Notes: generated by a model not told the origin, from the letters alone. A stretch of DNA of 64,000 nucleotides from Bidens hawaiensis (GCA_021521415.1 JAIQDT010005466.1:1-64000), one strand, 5' to 3'. Positions 1-10,768 are shown, counted from the first letter of the stretch. Numbers and translations: made by a program.

Positions 1-1608
1 CACCTGGGCCGGCGGAGACTCCATCTGACTCTCCTCATCCACCTGCTCCTCTCTATCATCAAATGCAGGCTCCTCGACTACTCTCCCCTAGACATCTCCT
101 AAATCACGGGCTCATCTCATGCCCCTGCACCGCTCCTCGTGTCACAAATTTCGTGAATCCCTTCGGGTTTTGCTCGGTGTTACTCGGTAGCGTACGATGC
201 GGCCTCTCGTTCAACCAACTAGCTATCTCTCCCATCTGCCGCTCGAGACTCTGAATCGACGCTCCCTGATTCCTTATGAACTGCTCGTGCTCGCGAAACT
301 TCTCCTGGGTCTCCTTATGTCGGGAATCTCTCGCGTCATAAGCTGTGACAACATCTGTGTCTGCTGCGCCATCATGTCCTCCAAAGTGGGCTTCTTCTCC
401 CCACTGCTCGCTCCCTCACCGGCATCCTAGAATAGACTCTGACGCTGCTAAAAACTGGACTGATTTCCGCTCCTCCAGTTTGAATTCTGATTGCCTCTCC
501 ATCCCGAATTATATGAATTGAAAGAATTTGGATTTCGGTTTGGATTTCCTATAAAGTCTACGGCCTCCTGCTGTGAACTGACTGGGCACTGAACGGTATC
601 ATGCCCTCCTCTGCATATCTCACACAACTTGCTCTTCATCTGCAAGTCCTTCACAATCTGCGCTAACGCCTCTACTGTGCCGTGAGTGCGGTGGTCGTGT
701 CCACCGAATGCATGCCGCGTGATATGGAGTCGACGGTCTTACCACCCTTGGCAGGTGGTCGCTGGTATCCACTCATAGCTAACCAGTTAAACAAAGCGAT
801 GCACTCATCTGGGTCCTTCATCGTCAGCAAATTTCCTCCCGCCGTCGTGTCAAGCATGTTCTGTGTCACGTATGTCACTCCATTATAAAACTTCTCTACA
901 ACCGCCCAATCTTGCAAGCCGTGGTTTGGGCACAATGCTAATAGATTCTTAAATCTCATGCCTTGTAGAAACTCTCGGTGTCCTCCAACTGAAAAGAATG
1001 AATTTGATTACGTAGACGAGCAGCCTTAGCCGGAGGATCGTATTTCTCAAGAAATTGGGTCTGTATGGCAGCCCAAGTGGCTATGGAGCCCTGTGGGAGG
1101 GACTCGAGCACAGACTCGCTTTATCGATGAGCGAGAACGAAAAAACGCGGAGTTTCACGGCGTCTTCGGATACGCCGGCAAGATGGAAGGTGTCGCAGAT
1201 ACGCGCAATACGAGTGAGATGATGATGCGGGTTTTCGTGAAGTAACCCATGGAATTGAGCAGAATGAGAAATGGTATTCATAATGTTCGACGGAATCTGC
1301 CAGTTCGCGTTAACTCCAATGGTGGGTGGTGCGATGCTGGATCTAGCGCCAGCATTGGCCGGTCGGGCCCGGTCTGCAACTGTCCTCCTCGGTAGTGGAT
1401 TGTCGCCCATGATCCTATCCCTATCGACGAAATCGGAAGATGTAGGAGATGAGGATAAACTGCCAACAGATGATGAAGTGGATGATGGTGAAACGGTGCG
1501 ACGTCTCTCACGAAATTCTCTCTCAGGCTCGGGAAATGCTTCAGTGTCAGGTGGTCCACGAGATCGAGTATATCGCATATAACTATACAAATCAATAAAA
1601 GAAGCCAA
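1..1608 (-). pseudogene. Athila-like gag, frame-broken
   Basis: Gag encodes the structural protein that packages retroelement RNA. On the minus strand it starts at 1608 with a Ser/Arg-rich N-terminus, followed by the capsid-like stretch around 1100-1300 (NWQIPSN, FHGLLHENPHHH, ICDTFHLAGV, LRVFSFSLIDKA), which is the usual Retrotrans_gag core. It continues in other frames at 959-672 (VEKFYNG, TAGGNLL, NWLAMSGYQ), at 654-448 with a zinc knuckle (CEICRGGHDTVQC), and in 430-1 with the QMGEIASWLNERP and LPSNTEQNP region that precedes protease in Athila elements. At least two frameshifts and an in-frame stop interrupt it, so it cannot make a full protein. Open stretches on the opposite strand here are shadows. 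Confidence 0.8.
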
Positions 1609-1702
1609 ACTATCCTAATAAATAAACAAAACAAAAATCATTACAAGTAGCACAAAAAGGTAAGTCCTAACTCGGATTGCTCTCAAAACGTCTAAAACCG
1701 TG

Positions 1703-1720
1703 TCCCCGGCAACGGCGCCA
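1703..1720 (-). promoter_or_regulatory. Primer binding site, tRNA-Asp type
   Basis: The minus strand reads TGGCGCCGTTGCCGGGGA, an exact 18-nt complement of the plant tRNA-Asp 3' end, six bases inside the LTR. It primes minus-strand DNA synthesis. Confidence 0.9.
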
Positions 1721-1726
1721 AAAACT

Positions 1727-3401
1727 TGATTTGCGTCGGATATGTCTAAAAGGATGAGCCTCACAACTAAGCTTTAATATTAAAACGAAAATCCTAAAAC
1801 CACACACAACTGGCAAGTGTACCGATCGCAAGTAGTATAGACCTAGGAAGTCCGAGTATCGAACACGAAGACACGTAGGGACGCTAAAGATCACTAACCC
1901 TAGACAAGACCTACCTAAGAATAATATTTAATTGATTTTTGATTCTTAATTACTTAACTGGACTAATTGGACTGACTGACAAAAGTTACCAAAAATTGAA
2001 AACTTAACGGGGACTAACTGTGTTAACTTCGGATGGAGAAAAACGTCTACCTAGGTCTGAATCAAACTGTAGGCCTAACAAGCTAATGGATTGGATGATA
2101 TCTAGACACCAGTTCCAAAAGATGACATAACTAAGGATCGCTCAGGCTCACTGGATCACCTCTCGGTCTCAGTCAATAAACCCTAACTACTCTTAATCTG
2201 CTAAAACGACCAAACCGGAAAACAATTGCTAACGTGTTCTAATGTTGACTCACCTCTCGGTCTCACCAACACTCGACCCTAATGGTAATGAATACTACAC
2301 AACCAAGGATAGAGGAACAATTCAACTTAAACCAAATAGATCAACTAGGCGCTCAAAACACTTAAACCGGACAAGAAACGAACTCGCTTTCGCGTAATCC
2401 TTATTCTAGCATGCAAAGGTAATGAGACGACCCTAACTTCTTATCACCTCTCGGTCTCTAAGAATTTGCCTAACCACTGTACTTTAACCAAATAATCACG
2501 CAACAAAACCCTACGGTTGTACCTACGCAAACAAACCCTAAACACAAAGTTTAGAATCAAACAATGCAGCGATCAATCAACACAAAACTAATTAACCGAC
2601 ACAAGGGGTTTAAGCAATGAATTACCAAAAATTTCTAGCCCTTAAACACAACCTATTTCATGTCTAAATCAAACTTTACAATAACAATTAACATCTATCA
2701 ATCAAACAATCCAACAAGCTCATCAAACACTAACAATTATCATCATTCCTAGGTAGAACTAACAAGTTTAGCCTCTAATCATATTTGGACAGCCATCAAT
2801 ACTCATTGAAAACATTGTATAACTCATCTTAAACATCAATTCAAGAATTCAATGATCAAAAAATATCATAAACAATTCAATCTCTCAATCAATTGCAAAA
2901 CAAATCAACAATTAAGCAAGAAAATCAAAGTGTATGAACAATGTAAAAGATGGAAGGATATGAGATTTTCCGGGCTGCTCCTTGGCTGTGAAAACAAATG
3001 GTAATTGATCCCGAGACTTGTCCTTGCCTTCTTCTTCCTTCCCTAGCCGCCATAAGTCCACAACCCTAGCACAAAAAAGTTTTTTGTCTTATTCCTCTTG
3101 CTGCTGAATCCCGATCGCAACCAGGCTGCTGCTCTAGGGGTTTTTTTTTATTTTATAATATAATATAATGTATCTTGGGCTTGTCCATGATGCATACGGG
3201 CCGGGCCTTGTGCTTTGTCTTCAAATCATATGCGTAAAAGACCCGTAAACTGCTCAAGAAGCTCGGTTTCTTTCTTTCTTTCACCCATAACCTACAAGAT
3301 AGTTAAAACTATGTAAAACCTATCTAAAACAAGTTAAAAACACATAAAATATAATATAATACGTAGATAAAAGGTGCGAAAAATATGTGTGTTTTGTAAC
3401 A
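1727..3401 (-). repeat. LTR of the Athila-type element
   Basis: Bounded on the minus strand by TGTTACAAAAC... and ...GCAAATCA, directly followed by the tRNA-Asp primer site. It is about 1.68 kb, AT-rich and without a meaningful ORF. Short direct repeats around a CACCTCTCGGTCTC motif recur at about 2157, 2251 and 2446. The second LTR lies outside the window, so both ends rest on the primer site and the TG..CA rule. Confidence 0.75.
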
Positions 3402-3703
3402 CATCATTCACATATGGACTTTTTCCAATACATTATTTTTTGCGAAATGGTAGACTAACTAATTGAATAATTTAGACTCTTTTGACTTTTTCATATGCAT
3501 CGTAGTTGCAGTAATAATTCTTCACCAACCATTTTGCATTGCTTTGAAACATCCATGTTTTCTTGTGTGGCATGTATCTGAATGAGTAAAGATAAATTTT
3601 GTTATATGAATAAGTAAGGGATGACCAATCAAAACCCGTCACTATTGGACATGTAAACATCAAGCGAAACAAAATCCCCTGCTCGTTTATTGCATTCTTG
3701 GTT
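3402..3703. other. Short AT-rich flank without recognised content
   Basis: This lies between the Athila LTR and the next LTR. A 66-codon minus-strand open stretch (3672-3472) has no motif I recognise. Confidence 0.4.
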
Positions 3704-3903
3704 TGATACGTAACAGATTGTAGAGAGAGAGTTTAGAGAGAGAAACATAAGAAGAAGGTATAAACCCAATCAAAACATAGCTAATCTCTTATTAAGGTTC
3801 ATAGTGTTTAAGTACATCGCTACACATTAACATATTTACACTCAGACCCCTATGATATTACCTAACTACAATAAAGCCCCTAATCCTCAAATCTATCGTA
3901 TCA
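3704..3903 (-). repeat. 3' LTR, 200 bp
   Basis: On the minus strand it begins TGATACGATAG and ends CTGTTACGTATCA, so the ends carry a short inverted repeat (TGATACG/CGTATCA). A purine tract lies directly beside the start. The partner LTR is absent. Confidence 0.75.
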
Positions 3904-3918
3904 ATACTCCCTCCTTTC
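3904..3918 (-). promoter_or_regulatory. Polypurine tract
   Basis: The minus strand reads GAAAGGAGGGAGTAT immediately before the LTR TGATACG. This is the plus-strand priming site of the element. Confidence 0.75.
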
Positions 3919-4321
3919 AAGAGTTCTTGACCTCAAGAACTACAATAGAATATGCCTCAACTAAACAGTAAAATGAAATAAAAAAAATTTGACTTCCATT
4001 TACGCCATCAATGCACCATTTCCATTTATGTCATTATAATGCACCATTGCCTTTTCTTGACACACTTCATGTGACATAAACAAAACCACACTGCTATTGA
4101 TACCTCCGGTTGTAACCCATACAAGCCAACAAGATTTCTTTACATTTTCAACTTTTAATTCCCAAAACTGCTCATCCCGGCCAACCTATGTTTTGTAACT
4201 GAAAGTCAAGGAAACAAACTTGTAACTCTTCTCAAAACTCCTTCCAAAATTGGTGGTAAGCCCATAGTAAAATTTTTACGATAGCTAGCCCCATAAGATT
4301 CCTATTTTCCTTTCAACATTT

Positions 4322-5320
4322 CTATCTTTCAAGGAAATTGCTTTTCCATTTCCATTTCACTAACCACTTCTTCACACTTTTCTTTTTATACTTGAATGCT
4401 AAAACAACCAGCCAATTATGTTGGTCTATGGTACATAAACGTGCAACATAATTTCCTTCAGCTACTGCCTCTTTTTGTTGTGTTGTCACATTCCATTTTG
4501 TGATATTCTCTTTAGTTGTTGCAATATTTAACCATAGGCCTTTAACAACTTCATTTAAAGCATTGTTTTCATGTGTCTCAACAATATTAAGAAAAATAAT
4601 AAAACCCATGTTGACTTTTACAACAGTTGCAACATCCATCCTATGGAACACAAATGACACTGAATTTTTCCAACCCGGTTTCCAATCAAAAGTTTCAAAA
4701 ACTACCAATTCAACACCTAATTGCCATTTTCTCTTATCTTTGATCCAAGTATTCCCCACAAAATCATTATTTTTCCCAAAAGAACGCCAACATTTTTTCT
4801 CCATAACTTCACTCTTATCAACCTCCTTGTCATTTGTCTTTAGAAATATGATCACTTTTGTGTCCTCATCTTTATCTAATACCTTAGCAACAATACCTTC
4901 CTGTTGAAAACCCATCAATTGAACACATGATGGACAAGATGGTGATAGTCTATAACCATTCTCAAGAGTTATAACGTTATTGATGAGAAAATATATGCCT
5001 TTCATCATCCTACTTGCCCAATCCATATTAGTCTGTTGCCAACCCGGTTTCCATTCACGTGTTTTCATAAGTATAAACTCAATACTAGTTCCATCACTTT
5101 TTATAGATTCTTGAAATTGGATTTTTAGACTGTTAGCAGGCTCAACCATATTATTACCAATAACCGAAACTTGAATCTCACATCCAACTCTTTTAGGCAT
5201 TTCATCGAACACCATGGATGCACACTTAACTTCCAAGGATTGATGAAAATGGTAGGATTCAACACCCCCTTCACCGCTATTAACATGCTTATTACTGTCT
5301 AAAGAGCTGGGTTTACTCAC
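4322..5320 (-). CDS. 332-codon ORF of unknown function inside the gypsy fragment
   Basis: This long minus-strand open frame lies between gag debris and the polypurine tract, where pol would normally be. I do not recognise a family: no protease, RT, RNase H or integrase motif is visible. It is rich in Lys, Trp, Val and Asn and has an internal duplication: a segment around residues 80-120 (EFILMKTREWKPGW, then GIYFLINNVITLENG) is echoed around residues 205-255 (ELVVFETFDWKPGW, then GFIIFLNIVETHENN). The C-terminus is basic (KKKSVKKWLVKWKWK). It follows the upstream gag frame with a stop and a one-base gap. It could be a captured host fragment or a lineage-specific ORF. Confidence 0.4.
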   Translation of the reverse strand: MSKPSSLDSNKHVNSGEGGVESYHFHQSLEVKCASMVFDEMPKRVGCEIQVSVIGNNMVEPANSLKIQFQESIKSDGTSIEFILMKTREWKPGWQQTNMDWASRMMKGIYFLINNVITLENGYRLSPSCPSCVQLMGFQQEGIVAKVLDKDEDTKVIIFLKTNDKEVDKSEVMEKKCWRSFGKNNDFVGNTWIKDKRKWQLGVELVVFETFDWKPGWKNSVSFVFHRMDVATVVKVNMGFIIFLNIVETHENNALNEVVKGLWLNIATTKENITKWNVTTQQKEAVAEGNYVARLCTIDQHNWLVVLAFKYKKKSVKKWLVKWKWKSNFLER

Positions 5321-5321
5321 C

Positions 5322-5955
5322 TTAGGATTTTGATGTTACGACTTGATGTAAAGAACTCCAAACCTTCAACAATTGCTCCTGTGGTATTCTTGGTTTGTCT
5401 CCCATGGCTTCCAATTCTTCTAATGGAGTCTCAATCTTTATATTTTCTGAAGATTGCACCACACTCCTTGAATCATTAACCAAATCTTTATTATTGCCTT
5501 CCAAACTTGTTCCTAAAAATCGAGTCCTGATTACCTGTTCATACTCAGCCTAAGATAACTCTGCTGTTGTTTTCTTTATGGCATACAAGTAGGATTCATG
5601 CCACTGAAGAGCTATTCCTTCTAAATTGATTGCTTCAAATCAAACTTTAAAATTGTCTGGGGTTTCCTCAATATCAAAGAATTGATGACACTTCAACCTC
5701 TGTTCCATTGAATATGGGAAATTCAATCTTTCCCAATTGAAATAATTGCTTCGGCCTTGAATTATTACTCATTTCTTGATTTACGCTTGAATCAACCATT
5801 GAATTGTTACCCGTTTCTTGATTTGTGTTTGAATTACCCACTGAATTTCCATATGAATTCCTATTGTTGTTCCCCATTTTGCTATTTATTTGACGAAGAT
5901 CGGAGAGATTCCGGTCCATCCTCTCCATGATCGCTTCCATATTCTCCATGAACAA
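5322..5955 (-). pseudogene. Gypsy gag N-terminal fragment, frame-broken
   Basis: On the minus strand from 5955: a Met/Asn-rich start with a short coiled segment (ENMEAIMERMDRNLSDLRQ), then KIEFPIFNGTEVE, the gag motif preceding the capsid core. After a frameshift come DIEETPDNFKV and EAINLEGIALQWHESYL, again standard gypsy gag, then a charged stretch ending at 5322. A frameshift near 5690 and at least one stop disable it. The fragment ends at 5950/5951, where the Tat dimer sequence starts abruptly. Confidence 0.7.
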
Positions 5956-6436
5956 GAGCGAAGCCGATCGCGCCCATAACGAAGCTCAAGCTGCCCTCCA
6001 ATGGCTTCTTCGAGAAGCGTTGCCTCAGGTATGTTTAGTTTTATCTTCACGCTTTTCTTTTGTAAGAAAAGGTTCTAATACTTGTATTTTTTCTTTGTAG
6101 GTTGTGCGTCGGGTCTTTTCAGAGACCTCTTACGATGATGCTATGACCGCAGCCCTCAACGCTTCTCATGAGGATGGGGAAAAGGCCGGCTTCTTGCTTG
6201 GTCTAGGGTTTGTTGAGAAAGGCGTCCCGCCTTCCAACTTCCCTCTGTTCAATGTGGATACCGAAGCCATTTATGACCAAGCATTGAACCAATACGCCGC
6301 CTTCCCTCATCCAGTGGTGGAGAAGGTGGACGAAGTAGCTGTTGCTGATGATGGGTTAGCTATCCTCAAAGCGTTCCTCGAACCACCCCGTTCTTCTGAC
6401 GGAGCGGGTCCAAGTGGAAGCGTCCCTGAAGCTTGA
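5951..6436 (+). pseudogene. Truncated 3' end of the antisense gene (dimer copy 1)
   Basis: Exon 4 is represented only by its last 78 bases (5951-6028), followed by a 72-bp intron (GT at 6029, AG ending 6100) and complete exon 5 (6101-6436, TGA stop). It matches 14749-15234 with few differences. The first three and a half exons are missing because the duplication stops at 5951. See the complete gene at 12216-15234. Confidence 0.85.
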
Positions 6437-6645
6437 TCCTGAAGATCCCTTCCCATTGCTAAGATAGACTTGTATTTTTTTTTCTTTTAGGCGGGTAGTT
6501 ACCCGGCCATTCTTGTAATATATTCTTGAAATATTAATCTTTTTGCGTATAAGATTGTTATTTCCTTCTTTGGGTTCCTTGCTTTATAAACTTATGACTT
6601 GCATACTTAGTTTAAATTAGCAATTTTCCAAGTGTTTAGAATAAG
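6437..6645. other. 3' flank of the truncated antisense gene
   Basis: AT-rich sequence after the stop with T-runs and possible poly(A) signals, near-identical to 15235-15444. No further gene is seen. Confidence 0.4.
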
Positions 6646-7550
6646 AACCTTTGAACGTGGTTGATAGTGGGTTAAAGTTTCGCTTCCTCCTTCGTGATTG
6701 TGCGGGTAGAACCGTCACTTGCACTTGGTAGGATGGCTAAACTTTAACTTATATCTGACCTGCGTGTAGGTTTTCCTTTTCGAAATTTCTAAGGCATTAA
6801 GATAAGTTGACCTTTGAACGTGGTTGATAACAGGAAGTCTTGCTTCCTCTTTCGTGATTGTGCGGGTAGAACCGTCACTTGCACTTAGTAGGATGGCAAA
6901 ACTTTACCCTTATCTGACCTGCGTGTAGGTTTTTCTTACCTTTTGAGGATAAGTTAACCTTTGAACGTGGTTGATAATAGGTGTGAAGTTTTGCTTCCTC
7001 TTTCGTGATTGTGCGGGTAGAACCGTCACTTGCACTTAGTAGGATGGCAAAACTTTACCCATACCTGACCTGCGTTTAGGTTTTTCTTACCTTTTGAGGA
7101 TAAGTTAACCTTTGAACGTGGTTGATAATAGGTGTGAAGTTTTGCTTCCTCTTTCGTGATTGTGCGGGTAGAACCGTCACTTGCACTTAGTAGGATGGCA
7201 AAACTTTACCCATACCTGACCTGCGTTTAGGTTTTTCTTACCTTTTGAGGATAAGTTAACCTTTGAACGTGGTTGATAATAGGTGTGAAGTTTTGCTTCC
7301 TCTTTCGTGATTGTGCGGGTAGAACCGTCACTTGCACTTAGTAGGATGGCAAAACTTTACCCATACCTGACCTGCGTTTAGGTTTTTCTTACCTTTTGAG
7401 GATAAGTTAACCTTTGAACGTGGTTGATAATAGGTGTGAAGTTTTGCTTCCTCTTTCGTGATTGTGCGGGTAGAATCGTCACTTGCACTTAGTAGGATGG
7501 CAAAACTTTACCCTTATCTGACCTGCGTGTAGGTTTTTCTTATCCTTTTT
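6646..7550. repeat. 151-bp tandem array, six units (copy 1)
   Basis: Units begin near 6649, 6805, 6957, 7108, 7259 and 7410. The inner ones are almost identical with a 151-bp period; the outer two have diverged. Each unit has an inverted repeat AAGTTTTGC...GCAAAACTT enclosing a CGGgtagaaCCG core. It lies between the antisense gene and the pol remnant, in the element's 3' non-coding region. Confidence 0.9.
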
Positions 7551-7960
7551 AAGAATTTTGTTTTGAACCGTTCGACGCGCGGTTGTCGATAGGTTAGTGT
7601 TCATTTTCCTTTCATGATTCATGCGGATAGACCGGCACTTTCATTTAATGGGATAATTGAACTCCTCCTTCAACTGACTCTGCGTGAAGGTTTGCCACGT
7701 TATTGGGTTCGTGCGGGTAAGACCGCCTTCCCACGCAACGACTTCACGTAATGTGAATGCCGTCACCAGTGTTGGATAGTTTAACCGTTCGATGCGCGGT
7801 TGTTGATAGGTTATTATTCAGTTTCCTTAATGATTCATGCGGATAGACCGGCACTTTCATTTTTGGGTGCTGAACTTTTTCCCCTTCAACTGACCTGCGT
7901 GAAGGTTTGTCACGTTGCTGGGTTCGTGCGGGTAGGACCGCCTTCCCATGCAATGACGAC
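7551..7960. repeat. Second tandem array, two units of about 230 bp (copy 1)
   Basis: Two diverged units start near 7554 and 7779 (GAACCGTTCGACGCGCGGTTG and its relative TTAACCGTTCGATGCGCGGT). Each carries a CGGatagaCCG core and a CGGgta(a/g)gaCCG core. The sequence differs from the 151-bp units but the motif plan is the same. Confidence 0.75.
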
Positions 7961-8031
7961 GTAATTATGCGGTGAAAACCGGCATATTAGTTCAGAAAAG
8001 TATAAATGTAAAATCATCAGCTTCGGTGTTC

Positions 8032-8273
8032 TTAAAGAGAATCATTTCCATTAGAAGTGGCTCTTGGCCTTTTCTTTACAAATTGGAATTGATTTACATG
8101 CAGACTGTGTAAATGAGCTCCCTTCCATGTTGGGATGGGAGTGCCATCGAGCCGATACGCACCTGGTTCGGGATCTCGTTCTTTACGCAGCATGTAGTCT
8201 CGATTTTGAAGCTGGAATTGATTCGTGTTTTCCCTAGCTGGGGTTCTATACGCACTCGCCTGCTCAGCCTTTA
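8032..8273 (-). pseudogene. Pol C-terminal remnant joined to gag (copy 1)
   Basis: On the minus strand, just after the gag stop, about 100 nt match the last codons of Tat Pol (YMLRK, GAYRLDGTPIP, then an altered end). Everything from protease to integrase is deleted. Same structure as 16831-17072. Confidence 0.75.
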
Positions 8274-9725
8274 TTACGCCACGAGGTGCGCGAGCGTCCC
8301 ATCTCTGACAAATGCTTCGACCATATCTTTTACATCTATGCATTCTTCAGTGTTGTGGCCCTTTGTCTTGTGAAAGTCACAGTATTTGCTCCGATCAGCA
8401 TCGTGACGATGTCGGATTATTGGAGGCTTTGGCCATGGGAGCTCTTCAGTGGCGAATATCTCAGTGACGCTTTTGGTGAGTGGCGTCCATCTGGAGTTCC
8501 GGTGCGACTGTACATTATCCCTTCCGCCCAACCGATGTTGCAAGCCGGATGAGGTGTCAAAGTTTACCCTTGACTGCCAAATGCCTAGCTTTCGTTTTTT
8601 ATTTAGTCGGGCGGTGAGGACGTTGTCTTCTCTCGTCCTCTGGGTGTAGAGGTTTGTGCTCTGTGGGAGATCTCTACCCAGTTGCTTCTCTGTTTCCGCA
8701 TAGCGTTTTGCTGCTGTCATGATGCCATCCCATGTGGATGGCATGCCATCTTTACCCGTTAGGGTGCGGATGAGCTCTGGGTCATGTGCGCCCTGGATGA
8801 AGGCAGCGCGAACAAGATCTTCGCTGATATTGCCCAAACTTAGCTTCTTTGAGTTGAAGCGAGTGATGAAGTTTGGCAGAGATTCATCTTCCTCTCGTAT
8901 GCATTTGAGGATTGTCCATTGCTCCTCGGTATACTTTCGTTGCTGGCTGAAGTGTTGGCTAAACTTCTGTTGGAAGTCTGCCCAGTCGTAGATGTGGTTG
9001 ACCGGTAGACGATCGAACCATGCTCTAGCAGCCCCCACCAGCGTCATTTGGAACATGTAACACCACGTGGGTTCCGTCCAATTACTGACGGTTGCCCCTG
9101 CTATGAACCTGTTCAGATGATCGTCTGGATCAGATATACCGTCATATGTGCCTATGTTAGGCATTTGTTTGGCACTCTTTGGGGCGATTGCTTTAGCAAT
9201 GTCCCTTGCAAATTTGGACGTTCCTGCATTTGCAACGTTTGGTCTGAACGTTTTAGAGAAGTCTCGTGGACTTCCACCTGTGCTTTTTGGTTTGAAGGCT
9301 TGTCCAAAATGCCTTTTCGGTTGGGATTCCGTTTCCTTACGCTTCCCTTTTGCCTTATGGCGAGGGTTCGCGTCGGAGTCGGATTCCTCCGAGTCATCCT
9401 CCCAGTATTCGAATTCGTCGGCCTGTTGCACGGAACGCAAGCGTTCGTCCAACTCAGCCTGGAATTCCTTTTGTCGTGCCTCCGCCCATGCCTTAACTTC
9501 ATCGAGAGTCTGGCGGGGGAGTCTTCATTTCTCAAACTGGGTATCGGTGGATCCCAGTAGGCGATCATTTACTGCACTTGCCCCAGCTTTGGTAAGTGGG
9601 GTAGTGTTCGTAAAATTTACTTCACTTGCCCCGGCTCCGGTAGTCGGGGTAGTGTTCGTAAAAGCTGTGTTGCCGGTGTTCATCCCAGTAGCTGGGGTTG
9701 TGGTTACCGGAATTTCTCTAACCAT
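8274..9725 (-). pseudogene. Tat gag with a nonsense codon (copy 1)
   Basis: This is the same gag as the intact frame at 17073-18524 but interrupted after 66 codons: the codon at 9525-9527 reads TGA where the other copy has CGA, a C-to-T change at a CpG. Downstream the frame is open to 8274, with the gag core (GTYDGISDPDDHLNRF, ARAWFDRLP, FSQHFSQQRKY) and the C/H zinc knuckle near its C-terminus (C-x2-H-x4-H-x4-C). Confidence 0.85.
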
Positions 9726-9771
9726 CTTTGTAGAAGTTTGAAAAAACTGGAGAAAAATAAAGTTCTAGCTT

Positions 9772-9789
9772 TATGCACGGATGGCGCCA
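9772..9789 (-). promoter_or_regulatory. Primer binding site of the Tat dimer, copy 1
   Basis: The minus strand reads TGGCGCCATCCGTGCATA, one base inside the LTR, and the same sequence occurs at 18571-18588 and 41121-41138. The TGGCGCC start is normal for plant gypsy primer sites; I cannot name the tRNA with certainty. Confidence 0.75.
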
Positions 9790-9790
9790 A

Positions 9791-10768
9791 TGAAGAAACA
9801 CTAACCGGACCCCGGGCAGATTACTGGTAACCTGGGGGTTGGATAGCTGTTTCCCACGAGGGGTTAGACCCTTAGAAGATGGTTCTTCTGATAACCTGCA
9901 AAACAGACACCGTGAGCTCGTCACTGAGAAGGGGGGGGGGGTTCCTCCTTGTGACCACCCTCCGGCGTGAGAATCAGACTAGATTGCTCTTTAAATATAA
10001 AAGTATATTAAGAGATTGCTAGAGCAGATATCAGGTATATTATGATGATAATGTGACAATGTAATGTGTTTAGATGATCATACCATTTGGGGTATTTATA
10101 GCCGAAGGTAGGTTTCCAAGGAGGTATGGCCGGCTGCTACAGTGTTCCTGTTCATCAACAGTAGCCTACGCACGTGCCCTGCTGGTAGTTGGTGGGTAGG
10201 CAGCGGCTAATAGTGACCAGGCCTGCTGCGTACTATTCCCTTTCCACCAACTGCCGGCTATGCACGTGGTATGACAGTAGTTGGTGAGTAGGCAGCGGCT
10301 AATAGTGATACAGTACAGGAGCATGCTGCTCGCCATACTGTATCAGTGAGCTGTCGTATCTCTGATCAGATCTTTCGCCCATACCTCGTCAGGTACAGTA
10401 AAAGGTCCTTCAGTATACAGACTGGCTTATTTGGGCGGGAGTATTCCCCCTCCCGCCTCTGTGCGGGATTGCTCCCGGCTTTGCTCATTCCTTCAGGTGA
10501 CACTGTGATCGAGAGCTAAGTACCTAGTGCGTGTAGCCATGCTGCGCGGGTGGCCTTCCCTCATGGCTTGTATCCGAGGCTGCGGGAACAGGCGGAGTCC
10601 TTCACCATGGGAGGCATTTCCTGCGGGAACAGCTTGCGTACTGCGCGTAAGGACGTCACGTCTCTGAGCATGGTTGGTCCTGCGGATCCAGTTGGTCTTT
10701 GCGCAGACGTCCCTGTTTAAGGTGAGTCTTGCGGGACCAACTGGGCTCTGCTGGGACCTACCTCTTCA
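9791..10768 (-). repeat. Shared middle LTR of the Tat dimer, 978 bp
   Basis: On the minus strand it begins TGAAGAGGTAGGTCC and ends GTTTCTTCA, with a primer site on one side and a polypurine tract on the other. It is nearly identical to 18590-19570 (a G-run length change and very few substitutions). A TATA-like TATAAATA (minus) lies at 10093-10100. U3 holds a duplicated segment, with CACGTG at 10171-10176 and 10263-10268. Confidence 0.9.
10093..10100 (-). promoter_or_regulatory. LTR TATA box
   Basis: Minus-strand TATAAATA in a GGCTATAAATAC context, conserved in the other LTRs at 18895-18902 (minus) and 40836-40843 (plus). It is the likely start-site signal for the sense transcript. Confidence 0.65.

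Larger units (their letters stand above)
1..3401 (-). mobile_element. Athila-type Ty3/gypsy element, 5' part (runs off the window)
   Basis: Read on the minus strand: LTR (3401 to 1727), a tRNA-Asp primer binding site, a short leader, then gag from about 1608 leftwards off the window edge. The gag motifs and the tRNA-Asp primer are typical of the Athila branch of Ty3/gypsy elements. The body and second LTR lie outside, so the target duplication cannot be tested. Confidence 0.85.
3704..5950 (-). mobile_element. Ty3/gypsy element fragment with a 200-bp LTR, minus strand
   Basis: A short LTR (3704-3903) is followed on its right by a polypurine tract, an unknown ORF and gag debris, the order expected for the 3' end of a minus-strand element. 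The element is cut at 5950, where the Tat dimer begins, so its 5' LTR is missing. It is far too short for a full pol and none is seen, so it is non-autonomous or heavily deleted. Confidence 0.7.

Noticed and set aside
4500..4907. 135-codon plus-strand ORF
   Set aside because: It lies opposite the longer 332-codon minus-strand frame, which agrees with the orientation of the element's LTR and gag.
6646..7550. CRISPR-like appearance of the regular arrays
   Set aside because: Units are 151 bp with no short repeat/unique spacer alternation, in a plant retrotransposon; they are ordinary tandem repeats of an LTR element's 3' region.
8113..9741. Several plus-strand ORFs of 66-197 codons across the gag region (also at 16863-18540)
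   Set aside because: They are opposite-strand shadows of gag, which has clear capsid and zinc-knuckle motifs on the minus strand.
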